This document shows positions 1 through 9,117 of a stretch of 64,000 nucleotides of DNA, in pieces. The position numbers and the translations under genes were made by a program. This DNA comes from GWE2-42-39 sp963662895 (GTDB lineage Bacteria; Bacteroidota; Bacteroidia; Bacteroidales; Prolixibacteraceae): contig OY759981.1 in assembly GCA_963662895.1 (NCBI GenBank), forward strand, positions 2,356,001 to 2,420,000. Direction: 5' to 3'. A model generated the notes under the pieces. It did no database searches, was not told where the DNA came from, and saw only the letters and a list, made by a program, of their open reading frames with translations. The first letter of the stretch is position 1, and every line of letters begins with the position of its first letter.

Positions 1-647
1 TTTTCTATTTTAAAATTTCCAATCCTAATCCGTCGAAGTCCCGTAAGATAAGCCCCACTATTGAGCGCAAATCCCAGATCGCGGGCAAGGGAACGAATAT
101 ATGTCCCTTTGCTGCAAACGACCCTAATGGTGATTTCTTTCTCTGAATATTCCAGCAACTCGATCTCCCGGATAAAAACAGGCCTGGCTGTCAACTCTAG
201 TTCTTCTCCTTTGCGGGCATGTTTGTAAGCCCGTTTCCCGTCAATTTTTACAGCACTAAAAACAGGAGGAACCTGATTTGTTTCTCCCTCAAATTTTTGG
301 ATTGTTTCCAATACCAGTTCCTTGGTAATATGATTAGTCTCAAAAACTGCATCCTCCCCGGTTTCCAGATCGAATGACGGGGTTGTGGCCCCGAGTTTTA
401 AAGTGGCGATGTATTCTTTTTCCTTTGCCTGAAGAGATTCGATTTGTTTGGTAGCTTTCCCTGTACAAAGGATCATCAGCCCGGTGGCCTTTGGATCAAG
501 CGTTCCGGCATGGCCTACTTTCAGCTTTTTGATACCCAGTGCACGGCAAAGATCATTACGCACTTTCTGCACCAAATCGAAAGATGTCCATTCCAGTTCT
601 TTGTCAAAAATAAGAACTTCTCCTTCCGGGAAATTAAAATTTTGCAT
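1..647 (-). CDS. truB: tRNA pseudouridine(55) synthase TruB (3' end outside window)
   Basis: TruB converts uridine 55 in the T-loop of tRNAs to pseudouridine. Reading the minus strand from the ATG at 647 gives an open frame of about 215 codons that runs off the left edge. It contains the TruB motif GHAGTLDPKATG with the catalytic Asp, followed by the KEYIATLKLG and GTYIRSLARDLG segments typical of the family. Family members here are usually about 230-240 residues, so only a short C-terminus is missing. An in-frame ATG at 659 is an alternative start; I prefer 647 because a GGGGGAG run sits just before it. It is the last visible gene of the run ftsX, DUF3098, uppP, truB, a gene order common in Bacteroidota. 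Confidence 0.93.
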   Translation of the reverse strand, partial: MQNFNFPEGEVLIFDKELEWTSFDLVQKVRNDLCRALGIKKLKVGHAGTLDPKATGLMILCTGKATKQIESLQAKEKEYIATLKLGATTPSFDLETGEDAVFETNHITKELVLETIQKFEGETNQVPPVFSAVKIDGKRAYKHARKGEELELTARPVFIREIELLEYSEKEITIRVVCSKGTYIRSLARDLGFALNSGAYLTGLRRIRIGNFKIE

Positions 648-703
648 CGACTCCCCCATTGGAAAATCTTTAAAATAAGAGATTTACAAATATGGTAACC
701 TAT

Positions 704-1492
704 CTAAATTCCGGCGGCAAAGATAGCAATAAGTCCAACAATTAAGCAATAGATAGCAAAATAAATAAGTTTGCCTCTTTTTACGATGCCAATCATCCAT
801 TTGCAGGCCAGAAGTCCTGACACAAAGGCTGCAACAAAACCGACCAGTAACGGAAGTATCCCGACAGCATCGTTCGAACTCATTTCACCTTTTATTATAT
901 CCAGTGTATTTGCTCCAATGATGGGGATCAAAACCATCAGAAATGAAAATCGGGCCACCTCTTCACGTTTATTTTTCAGTAAGAGTCCGGTTGCTATAGT
1001 AGAACCGCTGCGGGAAATACCAGGCAAAATAGCCATGGTTTGTGACAGGCCTATAATAAACGCATCCCGGAAACTGAGAGACTTATCACCTGATTTGGCA
1101 AAGTAAGTAAAAGCGAGAATGGTTGCCGTCACAATCAACATAGCTCCCACAAACAAGAGGTTTGAATCGAAGAGCGATGAGATTTGTTCATGAAAAAGCA
1201 GGCCAACCATTACTACCGGCAAGGAAGAAAAAAGCAGTTTCGCTATATATTGGGTTTCTTCGTTCCATTGAAATTTAAAGAGCCCTTTCAGCAATATCCA
1301 GATGTCTTCCCGGAAAACGACAATGGTTGAAAGTACCGTCGCTCCATGTACCACAATTGCAAATATCAGGTTGCTGTGAGCATTTACACCAATAAGATAA
1401 TTCCCGATTTCAAGGTGGCCACTGGAGCTGACAGGAAGGAATTCAGTAAGTCCCTGGATAATGCCCAGTAAGAATGCTTGAAATGAATTCAT
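704..1492 (-). CDS. uppP: Undecaprenyl-diphosphatase UppP (BacA family)
   Basis: Integral membrane phosphatase that recycles undecaprenyl diphosphate to the monophosphate lipid carrier used for peptidoglycan, O-antigen and capsule export; overproduction in other bacteria gives bacitracin resistance. The 262 residues match family length. The N-terminal motif GLTEFLPVSSSGHL (about residues 14-27) carries the conserved Glu and Ser residues, and PGISRSGSTI (about 157-166) supplies the second catalytic motif with the essential Arg. Several hydrophobic segments cover the rest. It lies between the DUF3098 gene (5 bp away) and truB on the same strand, so cotranscription is likely. Confidence 0.95.
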   Translation of the reverse strand: MNSFQAFLLGIIQGLTEFLPVSSSGHLEIGNYLIGVNAHSNLIFAIVVHGATVLSTIVVFREDIWILLKGLFKFQWNEETQYIAKLLFSSLPVVMVGLLFHEQISSLFDSNLLFVGAMLIVTATILAFTYFAKSGDKSLSFRDAFIIGLSQTMAILPGISRSGSTIATGLLLKNKREEVARFSFLMVLIPIIGANTLDIIKGEMSSNDAVGILPLLVGFVAAFVSGLLACKWMIGIVKRGKLIYFAIYCLIVGLIAIFAAGI

Positions 1493-1497
1493 TCTAC

Positions 1498-1752
1498 TTA
1501 TTTATCAGATTTTGGTTTTTTCATAATGGCATAAATTTCGAACAAAAAGCCGAACAATGCCACCATCGGGGCCAGGGTAATTCTTCTGAAACTAAATATT
1601 TCGGGGTTGAAAACATTCGGGTCATTGCTTTTGCCGCCAACCATCAGAATAAAACCCAGTACAATAATGGCAAAACCAATAACCAATAGTTTATAATTTT
1701 CTTTACCAAGGGCGAAGCCTTCTTTTATATTTTCCTGCCTTTTTTTAGCCAT
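1498..1752 (-). CDS. DUF3098 family small membrane protein
   Basis: An 84-residue protein with two predicted transmembrane helices (about residues 21-40 and 57-77) separated by a short loop, and a Lys-rich N-terminus (MAKKRQENIKEGF). Size, two-helix layout and position between ftsX and uppP match the DUF3098 family of Bacteroidota. No biochemical function is known to me for the family. The conserved linkage to the cell-division protein FtsX and the lipid-carrier phosphatase suggests an envelope role, but that is inference from context only. Confidence 0.8.
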   Translation of the reverse strand: MAKKRQENIKEGFALGKENYKLLVIGFAIIVLGFILMVGGKSNDPNVFNPEIFSFRRITLAPMVALFGFLFEIYAIMKKPKSDK

Positions 1753-1821
1753 GATCTAAAAAATTTTCGATAAAGGTAATTAATTTCTGTATAACAGTTT
1801 TACCTGCATGTTAAAGTTGAA

Positions 1822-2700
1822 TTAATAAAATAGTTCATCAAACTGCAGGCGAAGAAATTTATTGACTGCAAAAAAAGTTGACAACCATGAGATGAATATT
1901 CCCATTGTAAAAACTATCACAAACACAATACCCGGAGTTTCGTAACCTGAAACATTCAAAACATCCGGAAATTCGTTCCGGTAGTTCAAAAAAATGCCCC
2001 CGATCAAGGCATTGGCAACCAACGCACCGGCAATACCGTAAGTGATGCTTCTCAGGATAAACGGTTTACGGATAAAACTCCGGGTAGCACCTACTAATTG
2101 CATGGTATTAATAATGAACCTCTGCGAATAAACCGAAATACGAATGGTGTTATTGATTAGGGTGGTAAAAATAACCAGCAACAGAACAGAGAACACGATT
2201 AGTATCAAACCAATTTTATTAATATTTTCATTGATCAGGTTGACCAGGTCGCGCTGGTAATACACTTCTTTTACCTGCGGATATTGCAGAAAATCTTTCT
2301 CCAGAATGGCAATACTGTCAGGCTGGGTGTATTCGGCATACAACTTTACATCAATCGACGAGAGCAAGGGGTTGAACCCCAGAAACCCCTGAAAATCTTC
2401 ACCCAGGTCTTTCTGAAGTTGACAGGCTGCTGTCTCCTTGTCAATGAAACGGGTTGATTTTACTGATTCGGTGGCATCCAGTATTTTTTGTAGCCTGATA
2501 ATTTCAATTTCTTTTACATCATCGTGAAGTACTAATGTAAAACCAATATTTTCACGAACATAATCCGAAAGTTTATCGGCATTCAATACCAGCAATCCAA
2601 ACAAACCAATAAGAAACAGAACCAGAGAAATGCTGACTGTTGCACTGATATAGGAACGAAATACGCGCCGTTTAAGCTTTTGCGGTTTCTTTTTGTTCAT
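1822..2700 (-). CDS. ftsX: Cell division protein FtsX (permease-like subunit)
   Basis: FtsX is the four-helix membrane partner of the ATPase FtsE; the pair transmits cytoplasmic signals to periplasmic peptidoglycan hydrolases at the division site. From the ATG at 2700 the protein has 292 residues: an N-terminal helix (VSISLVLFLIGLFGLLV), a periplasmic domain of about 130 residues, then three C-terminal helices of the FtsX/MacB permease fold. The frame is open further upstream, but the sequence before this ATG shows no family similarity and overlaps the preceding gene more deeply. Even so, the start lies 29 bp inside the 3' end of the upstream YfhO-like gene, suggesting translational coupling. 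No ftsE is in the window, which is usual in this phylum. Confidence 0.93.
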   Translation of the reverse strand: MNKKKPQKLKRRVFRSYISATVSISLVLFLIGLFGLLVLNADKLSDYVRENIGFTLVLHDDVKEIEIIRLQKILDATESVKSTRFIDKETAACQLQKDLGEDFQGFLGFNPLLSSIDVKLYAEYTQPDSIAILEKDFLQYPQVKEVYYQRDLVNLINENINKIGLILIVFSVLLLVIFTTLINNTIRISVYSQRFIINTMQLVGATRSFIRKPFILRSITYGIAGALVANALIGGIFLNYRNEFPDVLNVSGYETPGIVFVIVFTMGIFISWLSTFFAVNKFLRLQFDELFY

Positions 2701-5167
2701 GTTGCGGTTTCTGGTTTTTAAACCTGAAAAACAAATATGCAGCAATGGCAAGCAAGAGCAACACCGAGCTGGCCTCTGAAATTTTGTTTCCTACAAAATA
2801 AGATTGAGGTTCAAACTTAAATTCGACTTCATGTTTACCGTCGGGCAACAACATGGCACGGAGCACGTAATCGACCTGAAAATGGGGTATTTCTTTTCCA
2901 TCTACAAAAGCTTTCCATCCTTTCGGATAATAAATTTCAGAAAATACAGCCAGTTGTTCTCCCTTCACATTAGCCTCGTATTTTAGATAGTTGGGTTGGT
3001 ATTCAGTGAGCTTTACAGCCGAACCATCGGGATTAAATGTTTTTCCTTTAACAAACGAATTGAAGTCTTTATTCACAACTGCCTCCGATTCAGGATCAAA
3101 TTGTGAAAGTGCCATGATTGCCTGATCAGCATTGTCAACTATTTTTACCGACGAAACAAACCATGCATTTCCCAAGGCCGCCGGATTCCTGATCGGCGCA
3201 CGTTCCGTATCGTAAATGATATACCTGGTATTCAGCATATTTATTACCGGGAGGGTAGACATTACTGAATCAATACTTTCAGGAGATTTAAATCCGGTAA
3301 TCAGTCGTTTCATTTCAGGCTGTATCTGGTATTGAAAAAGTTCGTTGTACCGCTTCATTTTAGCGCCGTGGTACCCGCCAATCGACTTATGAAAATACGA
3401 GGTACGCGAATCGGCAAAGGGATTGCGAAGGTTCAGCACACGGAAATACAGATCCTTATCTTTATCGATTTCCTTATCGGCAACTGTTTCTTTAAAGGGT
3501 TCGGTTACTTCACGTTTCGATGTAAAATTATCTTTGTTGAAATACTTTTTGTTTACAGGCCACATATCAGCCAGTATCAATATTATCCAAAATACAATAG
3601 CATATCTGGCCTTTAAATAATTTTTCCAGTATCCCCACAAGCCTGCTGCAGCCAGCAATACGAAGACCAACGACCGGAAAGCATCGGTACGTAAAACCAT
3701 CCGGCGGTCGTCCTGAAGTGCATCAATTAACTGTTTGGGCCAACCGGCCTGAAGATACTGTGCATCGGTGACACCTGTAAAGTTCCCGGCTAAGCCCGGC
3801 AAAACAGCAAAAATAAGGGCCAGCCCCCCGGTTATGGCGGTGGCATATTTTAATCCTTTCCTGAATTCTACATCTGACAATTTATGCAGATAAATATCGC
3901 GAACAGCCAGCACACCCAGCAATGCCATGGCAAACTGCTGGATGACAATAATGTTTTTCACATCGCGGAATTTATTGTAGCCCGGGAAATAATCAAGCAT
4001 CAGGTTACTAAGCAGCGAAAAATTTTTGCCCAGTGACAGCAGGAACGAAACCACGACGACGACTACCAGCCACCATTTATCTTTCCCTTTCAGTACAAAA
4101 AGACTGAGCACAAATAAATAACAAAGCACAGCGCCAAAATAAAACGGGGCTCCCGAAATTGGCTGGCTCCCCCAATACAAAGGAGCGCGTTTCGCATAAT
4201 CTTCAGCAAACTTTTTCCCGTTCATTTTTTCAAGTTCATGGTAAAAACTTGAATTCTCTCCCAATGGTTCGGCCATACCGCCACCTTTAAACCGGGGGAT
4301 GAAAGAGGTCATTGCCTCACCCAGATCGTAGCTGTAATCGAGAATATAATCTTTATCGAGCCCGCTGGTTTTATTTTCATTATTTAGTGTTAGTTCTGAT
4401 CTGCTTCGCATCGAATATTTCCCGTATTCATAGGTAGTGTAGAGACGCGAAAAATTGGTTCCCACTGCCAAAATAACTGCAACGACCAGCATCAACGATG
4501 TTTTTACAAAATCGGGTAAAGTCTTTTCGTGAATTGCATAAATCCCATACGTGATAACCAGGATCAAAATTAAAATTGCAGCATAGTAAGTCATCTGCAA
4601 ATGGTTAGCACTTAACATCCAGGCCAGGGCGATAGTCACGATGAGGCTTCCGCCAACCCGGTTTTTTTTGTAGGCCATTAGTACTCCGGCCACCAGCAGC
4701 GAAAGGTAGACAAGCGTGTGCGCTTTGGTCATGTGCCCGGTTGCCATCACCGCAAAAGTAAAAGTTATAAAACCATAAGCTAAACTGGCGGCAAAAGCTA
4801 CCCACAGGCTGATGTCCAGGCTCAGGCAAAGAACGAAAAAAAACAGGAAGCCCAGGGTCAGTATCATTACCGGATACGAAATGGACGTTACAGCTCTTTG
4901 TATTTTTCCTGGCAGTTCACCCGGGTACACGGTTGAGATCAGATAGGCAGGCATCCCGCTGAACATGTTATTTGACCAAAGAGCTTCTTTCCCTGTGGCC
5001 TCCCGGTAATCTGTAATTTCTTTGGCCATTCCCCGAAACTGCCCGTCGGAACTTTGTAATTTTTTCCCTTCCAGCACAGGTGAAAAATAAATAAGGCTGA
5101 TAACCAAAAACAGCAGGACTGCACCAGCCACAGGACCCATTTTTTGCAGGATGGCTTTTGTATTCAT
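2672..5167 (-). CDS. YfhO-family polytopic membrane protein
   Basis: Large integral membrane protein of 831 residues. It has an N-terminal signal-anchor helix, roughly a dozen hydrophobic helices over about residues 10-545, then a large soluble, probably periplasmic domain and one helix near the C-terminus (about residue 800) before a basic tail. This layout, and the C-terminal segment with a YYPKGWKAFVDG motif, match the YfhO family (GT-C-like fold). In Firmicutes YfhO is implicated in glycosylating lipoteichoic acid; in Bacteroidota its role is not settled. The divergent flippase and nonulosonate genes next door would fit a glycan-transfer role, but that is inference. Confidence 0.8.
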   Translation of the reverse strand: MNTKAILQKMGPVAGAVLLFLVISLIYFSPVLEGKKLQSSDGQFRGMAKEITDYREATGKEALWSNNMFSGMPAYLISTVYPGELPGKIQRAVTSISYPVMILTLGFLFFFVLCLSLDISLWVAFAASLAYGFITFTFAVMATGHMTKAHTLVYLSLLVAGVLMAYKKNRVGGSLIVTIALAWMLSANHLQMTYYAAILILILVITYGIYAIHEKTLPDFVKTSLMLVVAVILAVGTNFSRLYTTYEYGKYSMRSRSELTLNNENKTSGLDKDYILDYSYDLGEAMTSFIPRFKGGGMAEPLGENSSFYHELEKMNGKKFAEDYAKRAPLYWGSQPISGAPFYFGAVLCYLFVLSLFVLKGKDKWWLVVVVVVSFLLSLGKNFSLLSNLMLDYFPGYNKFRDVKNIIVIQQFAMALLGVLAVRDIYLHKLSDVEFRKGLKYATAITGGLALIFAVLPGLAGNFTGVTDAQYLQAGWPKQLIDALQDDRRMVLRTDAFRSLVFVLLAAAGLWGYWKNYLKARYAIVFWIILILADMWPVNKKYFNKDNFTSKREVTEPFKETVADKEIDKDKDLYFRVLNLRNPFADSRTSYFHKSIGGYHGAKMKRYNELFQYQIQPEMKRLITGFKSPESIDSVMSTLPVINMLNTRYIIYDTERAPIRNPAALGNAWFVSSVKIVDNADQAIMALSQFDPESEAVVNKDFNSFVKGKTFNPDGSAVKLTEYQPNYLKYEANVKGEQLAVFSEIYYPKGWKAFVDGKEIPHFQVDYVLRAMLLPDGKHEVEFKFEPQSYFVGNKISEASSVLLLLAIAAYLFFRFKNQKPQHEQKETAKA

Positions 5168-5210
5168 AATTGTATTGCAGTAAATGATAAATTCGTAATT
5201 TCGTCGTTAG

Positions 5211-5218
5211 CAAAAATA
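5211..5218 (-). promoter_or_regulatory. Candidate -7 element for the YfhO-like/ftsX/uppP/truB run
   Basis: On the minus strand the octamer TATTTTTG matches the Bacteroidota sigma-ABfr -7 consensus TAnnTTTG and lies about 44 bp before the ATG at 5167. No convincing -33 TTG at the usual spacing is visible, so this is a motif match only. Confidence 0.35.
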
Positions 5219-5247
5219 AACCTTTTTAAATCAAATGCTAAATATTT

Positions 5248-6732
5248 ATGGGCCTTATCCAAAAGCAAACCATTAAAGGATCGATTTACTCGTATTTGGG
5301 CGTTCTCATCGGGTTTGTCAATACGGTATTGATCATGCCGAAATTATTTTTGTCTGATGAAATTGGCCTGATCAACATATTAGTAGCGATCTCTGCTTTA
5401 TTTGCCCAGTTTTCCAGTCTTGGCTTCAATAACGTGACCAACCGGCTTTTCCCGTATTTCAGGAATGAAAAAAACGGGCACAACGGTTTTGTATTTATCA
5501 CTGTTGCGGTTGGAATGGCAGGATTTGCATTGTCATTAGTTACTTTCTTTTTCCTGAAACCGGTAATTATCCGCCAAAATATTGATGATTCACCTTTGCT
5601 GGTTGAATACATCTTTTTCCTGTTGCCATTGATTTTCTTCAGGATGTTTTTCCTATTGCTTGATAATTACAATAAAGTATTGTACGATGCAACCACCGGC
5701 ACTTTTCTATCAGATTTACTTTACCGTATTGGCAACCTTTTTTTGCTGAGTGCCTATTTCATGAAATGGATTGATTTTTCGGACTATGTGGCCGGATATG
5801 TTTTTATCCTTAGCTTCCCTGCTATTTACCTGGCTATTTTACTTTTGATACGTAAACAGTTCAAACTGAAACCTCAGCCGGGGTTCATCACCCCGAAACT
5901 GCGCAGTGAGATGATCAGTCTTGCTGTATACGGTATTATCGGCGGATTGAGTGGAGTGGCGGTGATGAGCATCGACAAAATCATGGTTAACCAGTTTCTC
6001 AATCTTTCCTATACCGGGATATATTCTGTGAGTTTCTTTTTTGGCACGGTCATCCTGATCCCCAACCGGGCCCTGTCGAAAATATCATCAACCTTTATTG
6101 CCGAAGCATGGAAAAACAACGATATAACTACCATCAATAATATTTACTATAAAAGCAGTATTAACCAGTTTATACTCGGAATGCTTCTTACCATTGGAAT
6201 TGTCGTAAACATGCACAATATTTTTCAGATTCTGCCTCCTGAATATGAACAGGGAAAATGGGTGATCGTATTTATTTCAGCAGCAAACCTGATTACCGTT
6301 TCGACAGGCGTCAGCGTTATGATTTTAGCAACTTCGAAAAACTACAGAGTACAAACATATATCATGGCCAGTCTCATTGTTTTGACTGTTATTACCAACC
6401 TTGTTTGCATTCCTGTCTGGGGTATTACCGGGGCTGCTATCGCTTCCATGATTTCTATTTTACTGAATTCATTTTTCAGGGTTGGGTATATGTATTTTCG
6501 TATGGGCCTTTTTCCTTACCGGAAGAACCATTTGGTATTGCTCGGTATTTCTGCTGTCAGCTTGCTGGTGGGGATTATTATTCCTGAAATAAAAAACTAT
6601 ATCATCGATATATTAGTCCGCAGCTCGGCAGTAACTTTGTTTTTTATTGCCGGAATTTATTTTTGCCGTATTTCCGAAGAAGTGAATACAATGATCAACA
6701 AAATACTCAGCTATGGAGGAATTAAAATCTGA
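5248..6732 (+). CDS. Oligosaccharide flippase (Wzx-like, MOP superfamily)
   Basis: A 494-residue protein made almost entirely of hydrophobic helices (about 12-14), with the N-terminal pattern SIYSYLGVLIGFVNTVLIMP typical of polysaccharide flippases in the MOP (MATE-like) superfamily. Such proteins flip undecaprenyl-linked sugar units across the inner membrane. It opens a four-gene run whose downstream members make and activate a nine-carbon acid, so the cargo is probably a nonulosonate-bearing glycan. Its stop codon at 6730-6732 lies next to the preferred start of the next gene at 6734. Substrate cannot be read from the sequence. Confidence 0.85.
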   Translation: MGLIQKQTIKGSIYSYLGVLIGFVNTVLIMPKLFLSDEIGLINILVAISALFAQFSSLGFNNVTNRLFPYFRNEKNGHNGFVFITVAVGMAGFALSLVTFFFLKPVIIRQNIDDSPLLVEYIFFLLPLIFFRMFFLLLDNYNKVLYDATTGTFLSDLLYRIGNLFLLSAYFMKWIDFSDYVAGYVFILSFPAIYLAILLLIRKQFKLKPQPGFITPKLRSEMISLAVYGIIGGLSGVAVMSIDKIMVNQFLNLSYTGIYSVSFFFGTVILIPNRALSKISSTFIAEAWKNNDITTINNIYYKSSINQFILGMLLTIGIVVNMHNIFQILPPEYEQGKWVIVFISAANLITVSTGVSVMILATSKNYRVQTYIMASLIVLTVITNLVCIPVWGITGAAIASMISILLNSFFRVGYMYFRMGLFPYRKNHLVLLGISAVSLLVGIIIPEIKNYIIDILVRSSAVTLFFIAGIYFCRISEEVNTMINKILSYGGIKI

Positions 6733-6733
6733 T

Positions 6734-7486
6734 ATGAAGCACCCGACTATTATCATACAGGCTCGCACTGGTTCATCACGAATGTTGAGAAAGGTGATCC
6801 ACCCCTTTTTCGAAGGAAAAAGTATCATCGAAATACTGCTTGAAAAACTGCTTATAACCGGACTACCCATCATACTGGCGACCACTGAGAACCCGAACGA
6901 CGACCCGCTGAAGGCAATCGCTCAAAAATACCCGGTGAAAATTTTTCGTGGTTCTGAAAACAATGTTTTGCAACGTTTTATTGATGCCGCCACACAATTC
7001 CAGGCAAAAAATATTGTCCGTATTTGTGCCGATAATCCGTTCCTTGATGTAGGGTCGATTTTAATTTTAGCTGAAGAGTTTGCAAAAATACCATCCGATT
7101 ACCTGAGTTTCCGGTTTAGTGAAAATCGTCCGTCAATAAAAACTCATTTTGGTTTTTTTGCAGAAGTAACAACCATTGATGCCTTGAAAAAAGTAGCTTC
7201 GCTTACTTCTGATAAGTTATATACCGAGCACGTAACTAACTTTATTTATGGTCATCCGCAACTTTTTAATGTCCGTTTTCTGGATGCCCCGGAAATAATT
7301 TTTAATCGTTATAATATCCGGCTGACACTGGATACCCCGGCTGATTTTAACCTTCAGCAAAAAATTTATAAGAAGATGCAAGCACAAAACCCTAATTTTG
7401 GCATCGATGAAGTGGTGGCATTTCTGGATAAACACCAGGAAATACTTCAGCAAATGAAATTTGAAATTGGTAAAAACAGCAAATGA
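6734..7486 (+). CDS. CMP-nonulosonate cytidylyltransferase-like protein (SpsF/NeuA type)
   Basis: The N-terminus IIIQARTGSSRMLRKV corresponds to the nucleotide-binding P-loop of the CTP:sugar-acid cytidylyltransferase family (KdsB/NeuA/SpsF). A further conserved piece is VRICADNPFLD, with the Asp pair that positions metal and sugar. I chose the ATG at 6734 (250 residues) because family members begin just before the IIIQAR strand. An ATG at 6713 would add seven residues and overlap the flippase. In context it should activate the product of the downstream synthase with CMP. A general spore-coat-type nucleotidyltransferase role is the alternative. Confidence 0.78.
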   Translation: MKHPTIIIQARTGSSRMLRKVIHPFFEGKSIIEILLEKLLITGLPIILATTENPNDDPLKAIAQKYPVKIFRGSENNVLQRFIDAATQFQAKNIVRICADNPFLDVGSILILAEEFAKIPSDYLSFRFSENRPSIKTHFGFFAEVTTIDALKKVASLTSDKLYTEHVTNFIYGHPQLFNVRFLDAPEIIFNRYNIRLTLDTPADFNLQQKIYKKMQAQNPNFGIDEVVAFLDKHQEILQQMKFEIGKNSK

Positions 7487-8523
7487 ACTCAACGTATATA
7501 ATTGGAGAAATCGGGCAGAACCACAACGGGAAAGTGGAAATTGCAAAAACACTGGTCGACGAGATCAGCAAGCCGGTAACCGACTACCTGTTCGGACGGC
7601 AACTGACACCGATGAATGCCGTAAAGATGACCCGTCGTGACCTGAATGAAGAACTCTCTGCATCGGCCATGATGCGTCCGTACCTGAATGAACACTCATT
7701 CGGCAAAACCTACGGTGAACACCGTCAGGCACTTGAACTCGACGATGAGGAACATCACGAAGTGTACCGTTATGCCAAAGAGAAAGGGCTCGATTTTGTA
7801 GAAACGCTTTGTGCCAAAGGTTGCCTGTCGATGCTGAAACTGTTCGAACCCGACCGTCTGAAAGTTGCTTCGCGCGACCTGACTAACCTGCCATTGCTGG
7901 CAGCCATGGCCGAAACCAAAATCCCGATTATCCTGTCGACAGGAATGGGTGGGCAAAAGGAACTGGACAATGCCCTGGAAGTAATCACCCGTCACCATTC
8001 TGACATAAGCATCCTGCATTGCCTGTCTCAGTACCCGTCGGAATACAAAAATATTAACCTTGCAAGCATCCGTTTTTTGCAGGATCATTACAGCGATTAC
8101 ACCATTGGTTATTCCGACCATTCCATTGGGATTGTGGTACCGGTGGTTGCTGTTGCAATGGGAGCAAAAATTATTGAGAAACATGTGACGCTCGACCGCA
8201 ATATGAAAGGCACCGACCACCGGGGATCACTGGAGCCTAATGGCATCTGGCGTATGGTGCGTGACATCCGCAATATAGAAAAGGCAATGGGCACATACGG
8301 CTTGTTGGCCAGTGAGGTAACCCGCGAAGCACGCTTCAAGCTCGAACGCTCGATTGCCACCAACCGTCTGATTAAAAAAGGCGAAACAATCGGTGAAAGC
8401 GACCTTCACCTGTTGAGTCCTGGCGATGGGTTCAAGTGGGCAGAGAAGGAGCATGTAATTGGAAAAACCGCCTTGGCTGATATTGAAAAAAATGAAATTA
8501 TTTATCCAAACCTGATCCGATGA
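7483..8523 (+). CDS. NeuB-like nonulosonate synthase (probable KDN-9-phosphate or sialate synthase)
   Basis: The protein (346 residues) has the NeuB TIM-barrel start IIGEIGQNHNG, the motif ILHCLSQYPSEYKNINL and the YSDHSIGI loop. These are followed by EKHVTLDRNMKGTDHRGSLEP and a C-terminal SAF/antifreeze-like domain (about residues 285-346) that closes the active site in this family. Enzymes of this type condense phosphoenolpyruvate with a hexose such as mannose-6-phosphate or ManNAc to give a nine-carbon acid. The 4-bp ATGA overlaps on both sides indicate translational coupling with the cytidylyltransferase and the HAD phosphatase. The phosphatase neighbour favours a phosphorylated product; the exact substrate is inference. 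Confidence 0.85.
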   Translation: MNSTYIIGEIGQNHNGKVEIAKTLVDEISKPVTDYLFGRQLTPMNAVKMTRRDLNEELSASAMMRPYLNEHSFGKTYGEHRQALELDDEEHHEVYRYAKEKGLDFVETLCAKGCLSMLKLFEPDRLKVASRDLTNLPLLAAMAETKIPIILSTGMGGQKELDNALEVITRHHSDISILHCLSQYPSEYKNINLASIRFLQDHYSDYTIGYSDHSIGIVVPVVAVAMGAKIIEKHVTLDRNMKGTDHRGSLEPNGIWRMVRDIRNIEKAMGTYGLLASEVTREARFKLERSIATNRLIKKGETIGESDLHLLSPGDGFKWAEKEHVIGKTALADIEKNEIIYPNLIR

Positions 8524-9032
8524 TAAAACTGGTTTTAACTGATATTGATGGCGTTTGGACCGACGGTGGCATGTACTACGACCAAACCGGCAACGAGTGG
8601 AAAAAATTCAACACTTCCGACAGTGCAGGCGTATTGTTTCTTCGTCTGCTCGATATTCCGATGGGAATTATCACCGGGGAAAATACGGAAATCGTATTAC
8701 GCCGGGCTGTCAAACTGAATATTTCCGAACGGCACATGGGGATAAAAAATAAACTCGAACTGACCAGGTCGCTGTGTGAAAAATACAAAATAACCTTAAA
8801 CGAAGTAGCTTACATTGGCGACGATATAAACGATATTCCTATGCTGGCTGCGGTTGGCTTTTCGGCTTGTCCGGCCAATGCCCCGGATTACGTGAAATCT
8901 CATGCCTCGTTGGTATTGAAAAAAAAAGGCGGAGACGGGGCTTTTCGTGAATTTGTGGAATACATTCTCGAAGATGAAGGACTTTTTGAAAAGGCGATGG
9001 AACTGTACATGAAAAGAATTGGCTGCGATTAA
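8520..9032 (+). CDS. KdsC-like HAD phosphatase, probable KDN-9-phosphate phosphatase
   Basis: A 170-residue C0-type HAD phosphatase without a cap domain, acting as a tetramer in characterised relatives. The nucleophile motif is LTDIDGVWTDG (D8, with acid/base D10). Motif 2 is the Thr of ITGEN (T52), and motif 4 is IGDDINDIPM. KDO-8-phosphate phosphatases usually have TGR at motif 2. Here it is TGE, followed by Arg62 and Lys65, a spacing that, as I recall it, matches the specificity residues described for the Bacteroides KDN-9-phosphate phosphatase. Together with the upstream NeuB-like and CMP-transferase genes this suggests KDN9P dephosphorylation. KDO-8-phosphatase remains the alternative. 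Confidence 0.8.
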   Translation: MIKLVLTDIDGVWTDGGMYYDQTGNEWKKFNTSDSAGVLFLRLLDIPMGIITGENTEIVLRRAVKLNISERHMGIKNKLELTRSLCEKYKITLNEVAYIGDDINDIPMLAAVGFSACPANAPDYVKSHASLVLKKKGGDGAFREFVEYILEDEGLFEKAMELYMKRIGCD

Positions 9033-9117
9033 GCGATTGCTTTAATCTACAACAACCCTTTTGTTGCCCTAAACGTTTATACAGGGCTGGGAGGAGACAA
9101 AGGAAAAAACAGAAAAT

